In this document: positions 54,631 to 64,000 of the stretch, piece after piece | Numbering within the stretch: the stretch's first letter is position 1 | How the letters are laid out: every line of letters starts with the position of its first letter | From: Rhizobium metallidurans | GTDB lineage: Bacteria; Pseudomonadota; Alphaproteobacteria; Rhizobiales; Rhizobiaceae | Length of the DNA stretch: 64,000 bases | Direction of reading: 5' to 3' | Assembly: GCF_014196505.1 (NCBI RefSeq) | Contig: NZ_JACIDW010000019.1 | Coordinates: 21,064 to 85,063 of the forward strand | Program-made: the position numbers and the translations under genes | The notes under the pieces: model-generated | The model's database searches: none | Seen by the model: only the letters and a program-made list of their open reading frames with translations | What the model was told of the DNA's origin: nothing

Positions 54631-54778
54631 CCCCCCTCTGCCCTGCCGGGCATCTCCCCCACAAGGGGGGAGATCGACCCGGAGCAAGCGCCTTACCAAA
54701 CGGTGAGCGTGGAGCGAGTGGGAGCGCCCAGCCCATCTCCCCACCTGTGGGGGAGATGGCCGGCAGGCCAGAGGGGGG
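54631..54778. repeat. Rhizobial-type intergenic palindromic repeat between gcvT and gcvH
   Basis: Two inverted arms of about 44 bases flank a central part. The left arm reads CCCCCCTCTGCCCTGCCGGG with CATCTCCCCCACAAGGGGGGAGAT; the right arm gives ATCTCCCCACCTGTGGGGGAGATGGCCGGCAGGCCAGAGGGGGG. They are near-complementary, and each arm also contains its own small hairpin. Elements of this look occur in many copies in rhizobial intergenic regions (RIME-like). It fills the 345-bp gap inside the gcv operon and would form a large hairpin in the mRNA. Confidence 0.8.
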
Positions 54779-54884
54779 CACCACACGGCACCACCTCAGC
54801 CAGCGACCACCACACGCCACCACGCCAACCAAAACAAACCACCCATTTCCACCAATCACCCCATTCCCCAGAGAGGACCATCCC

Positions 54885-55246
54885 ATGCTGAAATTCACCG
54901 AAGAACACGAATGGCTGCAGATCGAAGCCGGTGTCGCCACCGTCGGCATTACCACCTATGCCGTCGAGCAGCTCGGCGATCTGGTGTTCGTGGAACTGCC
55001 TGAAGTCGGCGCCACCTTCGGCAAGAACGACAACGCGGCCACCGTCGAATCCGTCAAGGCCGCCTCGGATGTCTACTGCCCGCTCGCCGGCGAGATCACC
55101 GAAGTGAACCCGGCCATCGTCGCCGATCCGTCGCTGGTCAATTCCGACCCTCAAGGGTCTGGCTGGTTCTTCAAGCTGAAGCTTGCCAACGCCGCCGATG
55201 CCGATGGCCTGCTCGACGAAGCGGCCTACAAGGAGCTCACCGCGTA

Positions 55247-55247
<1 letters not shown>
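54885..55247 (+). CDS. gcvH: Glycine cleavage system H protein
   Basis: A 120-residue lipoyl carrier that shuttles aminomethyl groups between P, T and L proteins. The lipoylated lysine is K58 in ATVESVKAASDVY. FTEEHEWLQIEAGVATVGIT and GSGWFFKLKLAN are typical. It depends on lipB encoded at 35 kb for octanoylation. The stop TAA overlaps the gcvP start by one base (TAATG). Confidence 0.96.
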
Positions 55248-58111
<2,864 letters not shown>

Positions 58112-58126
58112 GGATACGAGATCGAG

Positions 58127-58150
58127 ACGCCCGGCTTTGTCCGGGCGTTT
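58127..58150 (+). terminator. Terminator of the gcvTHP operon
   Basis: An 8-bp stem (ACGCCCGG / CCGGGCGT) with loop CTTTGT and a short TTTCTG tail, 15 bp after the gcvP stop. Confidence 0.7.
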
Positions 58151-58198
58151 CTGATTCCGGATTTCCGCGATAGTCACCAACAGGAAGCCGACACCCCG

Positions 58199-58846
58199 AT
58201 GCCCCATCTCCAAGGCTTCCATTACCGCGCGATCTCAACCACCGACGCCCGCCCACCGCTCCTCCTCCTGCACGGCAGCAGCCGCGACGAGACCGAACTC
58301 CCGCCGCTGGCGGAGACCGCCGCCCCCGGCTGGCCATATCTGTCGCTACGCGGACCTATCCCCTGGGAGAGCGGCTACGCCTTCTTCCGCCGCAACCCCG
58401 ACCGCACGCTCGACCAGGCCAACCTCGCGCTCCAGACCGAACGCCTCCACACCTTCATCGCGAGCGCCATCGAAACCGGCTTGATCGCCCGCCCACCCAT
58501 CCTCTTCGGCTTCTCGAACGGCGCCATCATCGCCGCCTCTCTCCTGATCCGCGATCCCGACATCGCGACCGGCGCCATCCTCATCCGCCCGCTCACGCCC
58601 GATCCCGACGCGATCCTCCCGCCGATATCAGCCAAGCCCGTCCTGATCCTCTCCGGCGACCGAGACGACCGCCGCGCGCCCGAGGACGCCGCTCTTGTCA
58701 CTGGACAGTTCCAGGCCGCCGGCGCCGACGTCACCAGCCATGTCTCACCGACCGGCCACGATCTCCATGACAACGAACCCGCCATCATCGCCCGATGGCT
58801 CACATCCCGCGTCTTTCCGCTTGCCCACACCCGCCCGCCGCTTTAA
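58199..58846 (+). CDS. Alpha/beta hydrolase (carboxylesterase/phospholipase type)
   Basis: A 215-residue hydrolase. LLLLHGSSRDETEL is the oxyanion region, FGFSNGAIIAASLL holds the nucleophile Ser (GFSNG), ILSGDRDDRRAPEDA the Asp, and TGHDLHDNE the His. This is the small carboxylesterase family related to YtpA/dienelactone hydrolases. Substrate unknown. An AGGA motif about 14 bases before the ATG is rather distant. Confidence 0.8.
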   Translation: MPHLQGFHYRAISTTDARPPLLLLHGSSRDETELPPLAETAAPGWPYLSLRGPIPWESGYAFFRRNPDRTLDQANLALQTERLHTFIASAIETGLIARPPILFGFSNGAIIAASLLIRDPDIATGAILIRPLTPDPDAILPPISAKPVLILSGDRDDRRAPEDAALVTGQFQAAGADVTSHVSPTGHDLHDNEPAIIARWLTSRVFPLAHTRPPL

Positions 58847-58887
58847 GCAGGCCGCCACGCGGCAACAGACAACAGGCGAGCAGTTCC

Positions 58888-59160
58888 ATGGCAAAATCCG
58901 ACGGCGATCTCACGCAGCAGCCCTGGCCTCAGCCCGTGACGCTGGCGTTGGAGGAGCCCGGCCAGTACGTCACCATCGCCACCACCCAGGCCGCCTCCTG
59001 GGCGATGATCGAGGACTGGCCGACGGAAGACGGTCCGGCGCTCGACAAGGCGCTTCTCGTCTGCGCCGACGTCATCAAGGGCAAGCGCAGCAACGACGAC
59101 GCACGCAAGGCCTTCATCGCCGCGGCGCTCGAGGCCGGCATCGATATCAGGAAAGATTGA
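58888..59160 (+). CDS. DUF982 domain protein
   Basis: A 90-residue protein of the Rhizobiales-specific DUF982 family. It is recognised by PVTLALEEPGQYVTIATTQAASWAMIEDWPTEDGPALDKALLVCADVIKGKRSNDDARKAFIAAALEAGI as a whole. No signal or span; function unknown. It follows the hydrolase by about 40 bp and converges with the cupin gene. Confidence 0.85.
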   Translation: MAKSDGDLTQQPWPQPVTLALEEPGQYVTIATTQAASWAMIEDWPTEDGPALDKALLVCADVIKGKRSNDDARKAFIAAALEAGIDIRKD

Positions 59161-59172
59161 GCGGACGGGCCA

Positions 59173-59646
59173 TCACGCGCCCGGCACCGTCAGCGGCGGC
59201 CCCAGAAACTCCACGTCCCATGTCTTGGCGAAGACATTGAGCGCCGCCGTATCCGGCCGCCCGTCGCGCATGACGTCGGCCAGCCCGAGGAAGAAGGCCC
59301 GCGCATCGAGCCCCGGCGCGATCAGGATATACTGCCGCGCCGGCCTGTCGGTCACGTTGACGAAGGCATGCGCGGCACCACCGGGAACAGTCACGACATC
59401 GCCCTCATCGGCGTAAAACCGCGCGCCATCCACCTCGAACAGATACCGCCCCTCCATCACCCGGAAGACCTCGGTCTCCTTGTGCCGATGGCGCGGCGGC
59501 CCGAAGCCGGGCGCGTTGACCGTGTCGATGAAGCAGAACGCGCCGCCCGTCGTCGATGGATCGACCCGCACGCCGAGCTCCAATCCGATCGCCGGTATCT
59601 TGATGACCTCTTCGGTCGCTTTGGAGTGAGACGTCTCGATGGTCAT
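59173..59646 (-). CDS. Cupin domain protein
   Basis: A 157-residue protein with one cupin barrel. Motif 1 is PRHRHKETEVFRVMEGRYLFEVDG (metal-binding His-x-His and Glu). Motif 2 is GDVVTVPGGAAHAFVN. It may be a metal-dependent isomerase or dioxygenase, or a sensor; not predictable. The start at 59646 has AAGGA 9 bases upstream. The open frame extends a further 41 codons without support. Confidence 0.83.
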   Translation of the reverse strand: MTIETSHSKATEEVIKIPAIGLELGVRVDPSTTGGAFCFIDTVNAPGFGPPRHRHKETEVFRVMEGRYLFEVDGARFYADEGDVVTVPGGAAHAFVNVTDRPARQYILIAPGLDARAFFLGLADVMRDGRPDTAALNVFAKTWDVEFLGPPLTVPGA

Positions 59647-59863
59647 GACACGGTATCCTTGCGCGGATTGAAAGAGACCGCCCTCGTTGGCAGGCAAGAA
59701 GCTCTCTACCAAGCCCCGTCGAGCCCCGCTAGCCTCCAGCAAAACATGCACGCACAGCGCGTCAAACACGGCGTCTAGAAAGCTTGATGCGCGCGAAAAT
59801 TGCTATAATCTCCACTTATCGCCACCCGACCACGTCACCGTTCATCCAGCCGAGGAGGATCGC

Positions 59864-60004
59864 ATGTCGCCTGTCATCAGCATGATCGCGCGGGAAATCG
59901 ACCTCCCCGCCCCGCTCGCTGCCGCAGCCGTGACCGGGGCGGCGAAACTCTTCGATCCGCCACGGCGGTCAACCGCCCTCCGGCATTCGGCGTCCCCGCG
60001 CTGA
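59864..60004 (+). CDS. Possible small protein, hypothetical
   Basis: A 46-residue ORF preceded by an excellent ribosome site (GAGGAGG). The sequence (MSPVISMIAREIDLPAPLAAAAVTGAAKLFDPPRR) is Ala-rich and has no recognised family. The rest of the stretch from 59647 to 60148 shows no other gene, so this is the only coding candidate between the cupin and ABC exporter genes. Confidence 0.35.
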   Translation: MSPVISMIAREIDLPAPLAAAAVTGAAKLFDPPRRSTALRHSASPR

Positions 60005-60148
60005 CGTCGCCGCCCTTCGCCGCCTATCAACGTCTCGTGCGCCGCTACCAGTCACCGCATGGGGACATGAGACCACCGGGCCTGTTTGCGTGATCCCGCC
60101 AATCCCGACGGGAAACGACTGCGTTACCGGCAACGGACCAGAGACCCC

Positions 60149-62002
<1,854 letters not shown>

Positions 62003-62018
62003 CCAGACCGCTCACGCG

Positions 62019-62777
62019 TCAGCCACCCAGCACCACGGCAATGCCGACCAGGGCCAATCCAAGGCCGGTCATGGTCACTCCCGCGTGCAGTGGCCTGCCG
62101 CCGGAAAAGCCGGCCCATGCATATCCGGTAAAGAACAGCAGGCCGGTCAACAGCAGGTTGCTCACCCGCAAGGCGCGTTCGCCATCCGCGATCAGGAAGA
62201 AGGGGATGACGGCAGGAATGGCCGTCGCCGAAACCAGCAGAAACACCGCGAGCGCCGCGACAAGATCGTCTCTCGTCAAGGAAAGCCGGCGCGGCGTCGA
62301 CCGGCCGGCAAGCGTCAGCACCGAACGATAGAGCGCCTCGGCATCGGCATCGTCGACCGAGAGCGCCGCCCCCTCGGTTGGAAACTCCTCGCGGATCACG
62401 GCAAGGGCCGCGGCTTCGTCGCGCGCCGTCCTGATCTTCGCGAACAGCTGCAACCGCCTGTTCCTGAAGAACGTCGTGCCAAGAATGCGCAGCACGGCGT
62501 CGATGAGCCCCCAGGCGATGTTGCATCCGAGTGTCGAGACGATCAGGCCCCTGACATCAAGCCCCTCTTCCTGCATCACGAGCCTGGAACCGATCGTCCA
62601 GGTCAGCGCCATGATCAGGCCGAAAAGCACTTCGGCGAGCGCGTCGCCCGGATCGAGCGTCTCGAAGATGGAGCGGATCGTCCTGAACGTCACGGCCTTG
62701 TTCCAACCGGCAACATCCACCCGTTGCCCTGCCGGCATGCGACAGCGAATTATGGTCGAAATGGCCGATTTCTTCAT
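62019..62777 (-). CDS. VIT1/CCC1-like membrane protein
   Basis: A 252-residue protein. DALAEVLFGLIMALTWTIGSRLVM and STLGCNIAWGLIDAVLRILG resemble VIT/CCC1 iron or manganese transporters, followed by a charged cytoplasmic region and three C-terminal spans. Vacuolar-type metal transport is inferred from family only. The first about 25 residues lack support, and an ATG 13 codons later is an alternative start. It converges with the ABC exporter, 16 bp apart. Confidence 0.72.
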   Translation of the reverse strand: MKKSAISTIIRCRMPAGQRVDVAGWNKAVTFRTIRSIFETLDPGDALAEVLFGLIMALTWTIGSRLVMQEEGLDVRGLIVSTLGCNIAWGLIDAVLRILGTTFFRNRRLQLFAKIRTARDEAAALAVIREEFPTEGAALSVDDADAEALYRSVLTLAGRSTPRRLSLTRDDLVAALAVFLLVSATAIPAVIPFFLIADGERALRVSNLLLTGLLFFTGYAWAGFSGGRPLHAGVTMTGLGLALVGIAVVLGG

Positions 62778-62790
62778 TGAGCCGGATCAA

Positions 62791-62816
62791 GGGCCCCGAT
62801 CGAGGGCCCCGATCGA
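62791..62816. repeat. Direct tandem repeat, 13 bp x 2
   Basis: The unit GGGCCCCGATCGA occurs twice in tandem, followed by GGG of a third partial copy. It lies just upstream of the VIT-like gene on its promoter side. Confidence 0.7.
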
Positions 62817-62983
62817 GGGTTATGCGGAGTGGCTCGTCTCATTGCCGCACGCCCGCGTTCGCCGCACGCACGTTGATGAAAATCAGTGCTCCGGCAACGA
62901 AATCAGCAGCATGGTCATTTTTTCATCCCCGCGCTCACCGCCTGCTCCACACTCACCCCGTCCCGTCTTCGGATACACCGGTT

Positions 62984-63330
62984 GCGTTACCGGCGAGATG
63001 GGACCGGCGCTTTCGGGAAGCCCCTGACGCAGGGTGAAACGAGGGGCGTCGCGGAATGGTCCCGCCAGTGAAGAGCTGGTGTGCGGGTACGAAGGTCGGT
63101 TCGCCGATACCACGCGCCTATGCACATGAGGGACGGCGACTGGCCGACCGTTAAGCCCGGAAGGGTTTTGCGGAACGGCGCCGGGGTGCCGCGGGCGACA
63201 GGTCCGTGGAGGCCCTCCTGGCGTCGATCAAGACGGCCCTTCGGGATGCCCGGGGAGCGAAAGCCTCAAGAACAAGAACAATCCCGCGAGCATATCTCTG
63301 AAAAGATGCCGATCACCCGGTAAAGGAACC
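62984..63330. other. Unexplained non-coding stretch, possibly a remnant of a structured RNA element
   Basis: Within a 917-bp gene-free region, this segment has no credible coding frame but many purine-rich internal loops and GC stems (for example TGAAACGAGGGGCGTCG, CAGTGAAGAGCTGG, GGTACGAAGGTCGG and CCGTTAAGCCCGGAAGGG). The texture resembles domain I of bacterial group II introns, including a GTGCG at 63081, but no domain V and no reverse transcriptase gene are seen. It could be a truncated intron cut by the adjacent IS110 element, or another RNA. Not established. Confidence 0.3.
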
Positions 63331-63379
63331 AGGACACGACCGCAGACCGCCGAACGGGGCGCCGGAAGGTGTCAACAAA

Positions 63380-63694
63380 ACTAAACTATTTACGAGGCAG
63401 CTTTTGGCGCCCCGTCCGATCAGATACCGTATCAACCGGGGGTAAAGCCTGCCGGGGGAAACGCATGCTGTTTTGCAGGTGGGAGTTTTGAAAGTGGCCA
63501 ACGTCAGCGCCCGCAGCCCCCTTGCATGTTCATTTTGCGTTGATTGTCTGATGATCGACGCGCACTCCGACGGATGGCCATCCGTCGGAGTGCGGACGTT
63601 CGGGACCGCGGCCCCCTTGGCTTGAACCGGGGATGAGCTTGGTCCGGCCGTCCTTTGCGTTTGTCCTGAACAGATGATGGGGAGCAAGTCCCGC
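63380..63694 (+). ncRNA. Candidate bridge-RNA region of the IS110 element
   Basis: In IS110-group elements the non-coding left end upstream of the transposase encodes a structured bridge RNA, with loops that pair to target and donor DNA. This 300-bp leader is in the right place and is rich in local hairpins, with the large palindrome at 63561-63594. The loops themselves cannot be assigned by eye, so this is an inference from position and family. Confidence 0.4.
63561..63594. repeat. 34-bp perfect palindrome upstream of the IS110 transposase
   Basis: CGCACTCCGACGGATGG followed directly by its exact reverse complement, with no spacer. In RNA this would form a very stable hairpin; in DNA it could extrude as a cruciform or bind a dimeric protein. 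It lies about 100 bp before the transposase start. Confidence 0.9.
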
Positions 63695-64000
63695 ATGCAA
63701 GGCAAGGTAGCGTCAAAACAAAACGCGGCACCAGTTTATGTCGGTGTCGATGTGTGTAAAGAGTGGCTCGACATTCATTTGCATCCGCTGGGCCGCGACC
63801 TCAGGCTTGCCAATGGCAAGGCCGGGCTGCAAGCGCTGAAACGGCTGCTGCGCGGGCTGCAGCCGGCCTTAATCGTGATGGAGGCAACGGGTAAGTTTCA
63901 CCGGATGGCCCATCGCAGCCTGCATGAGAGCGGCTTTCCGGTCGCTATCGTCGATCCGTATCGGGCCCGTATGTTCGCCAGAGCCTGCGGCCATCTCGCC
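63695..64000 (+). CDS. IS110-family transposase, N-terminal part
   Basis: A partial ORF that runs off the window. VYVGVDVCKEWLDIHL carries the first catalytic Asp of the RuvC-like DEDD domain. LIVMEATGKFHRMAHR carries the Glu, and VAIVDPYRARMFARACGHLA carries the next Asp region. This is the IS110 pattern. The ATG at 63695 has GGGGAG 10 bases upstream; an in-frame ATG at 63674 is possible. The enzyme recombines DNA guided by a bridge RNA, by family knowledge. Confidence 0.92.
   Translation, partial: MQGKVASKQNAAPVYVGVDVCKEWLDIHLHPLGRDLRLANGKAGLQALKRLLRGLQPALIVMEATGKFHRMAHRSLHESGFPVAIVDPYRARMFARACGHLA

Larger units (their letters stand above)
63380..64000 (+). mobile_element. IS110-family insertion sequence, left part (truncated by window edge)
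   Basis: The transposase gene start and its long upstream leader are present; the right end is outside the window. The left boundary is approximate, since IS110 elements usually lack clear terminal inverted repeats. The leader is AT-richer near 63380 (TCAACAAAACTAAACTATTTACG) than the neighbouring DNA. Confidence 0.6.

Noticed and set aside
54411..54955. Open frames across the gcvT-gcvH gap
   Set aside because: They read through the palindromic repeat and have proline/glycine-rich nonsense composition.
63081..63323. 80-codon plus-strand frame MRVRRSVRRYH... in the gene-free region
   Set aside because: Arg/Pro-rich, no ribosome site, no family; more like translation of structured RNA or random GC-rich DNA.
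63313..63731. Minus-strand frames over the IS110 leader
   Set aside because: No similarity to known proteins, no ribosome sites; the region is explained by the IS110 left end.

Overview
This 64 kb window is chromosomal DNA from an alphaproteobacterium, almost certainly a member of the Rhizobiaceae or a close relative (Rhizobium, Ensifer, Shinella, Agrobacterium group). The evidence is the high GC content, a chimeric malic enzyme with a phosphotransacetylase-like tail, a plant-type (class II) DAHP synthase, an ATP12 assembly chaperone, several DUF families typical of Rhizobiales (DUF2865, DUF982, DUF4864), a MlaE permease with an N-terminal STAS domain, and a rhizobial-type intergenic palindrome between gcvT and gcvH. 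No rRNA, CRISPR array or prophage is visible. One tRNA is present, tRNA-Leu(GAG). I cannot name the species.

Layout. 0-9 kb: a fhuC-type siderophore ATPase, an ABC exporter, and the minus-strand block coaD-ppiA-ppiB-queA-tgt (CoA synthesis, prolyl isomerases, queuosine tRNA modification), followed by three very small membrane-protein ORFs at 8.5-9.1 kb. 9-14 kb: a four-gene MCE/Mla lipid-transport operon (mlaE-mlaF-mlaD-lipoprotein). 14-25 kb: dipeptide epimerase, MFS transporter, LpxH-like phosphoesterase, malic enzyme, bluB under a cobalamin riboswitch, and an LTA-synthase-type phosphoglycerol transferase. 25-31 kb: TadE/TadG pilus-type membrane proteins on both sides of class II aroG. 31-38 kb: gor, rpiA, gph, lipB, the tRNA and a DMT transporter.

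38-49 kb is bounded by the two propionyl-CoA carboxylase subunits, pccA (plus) and pccB (minus). Between them lie a membrane protease with an N-terminal SRPBCC-like domain and a glutathione-dependent formaldehyde detoxification cluster: gfa makes S-hydroxymethylglutathione, adhC oxidises it, and fghA hydrolyses the product. Two toxin-antitoxin modules, BrnT/BrnA and ParD/ParE, sit inside this cluster on either side of gfa. 49-53 kb: ATP12 chaperone, a HAD phosphatase, an RluC-type pseudouridine synthase, crcB and small ORFs. 53-58 kb: the glycine cleavage operon gcvT-gcvH-gcvP behind a tandem glycine riboswitch. 58-62.8 kb: hydrolase, DUF982, cupin, an ABC exporter and a VIT-type membrane protein.

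The last 1.2 kb is accessory DNA: an unexplained, possibly structured non-coding stretch, then the left part of an IS110-family element. Its transposase runs off the window, and the roughly 300 bp before it, which holds a 34-bp perfect palindrome, is where such elements encode their bridge RNA. The most interesting points are this IS110 left end and its odd flank, the SRPBCC-M50 fusion, the two TA modules inside the formaldehyde cluster with a clear BrnA-type operator, and a tRNA-guanine transglycosylase that has lost most of its zinc ligands.
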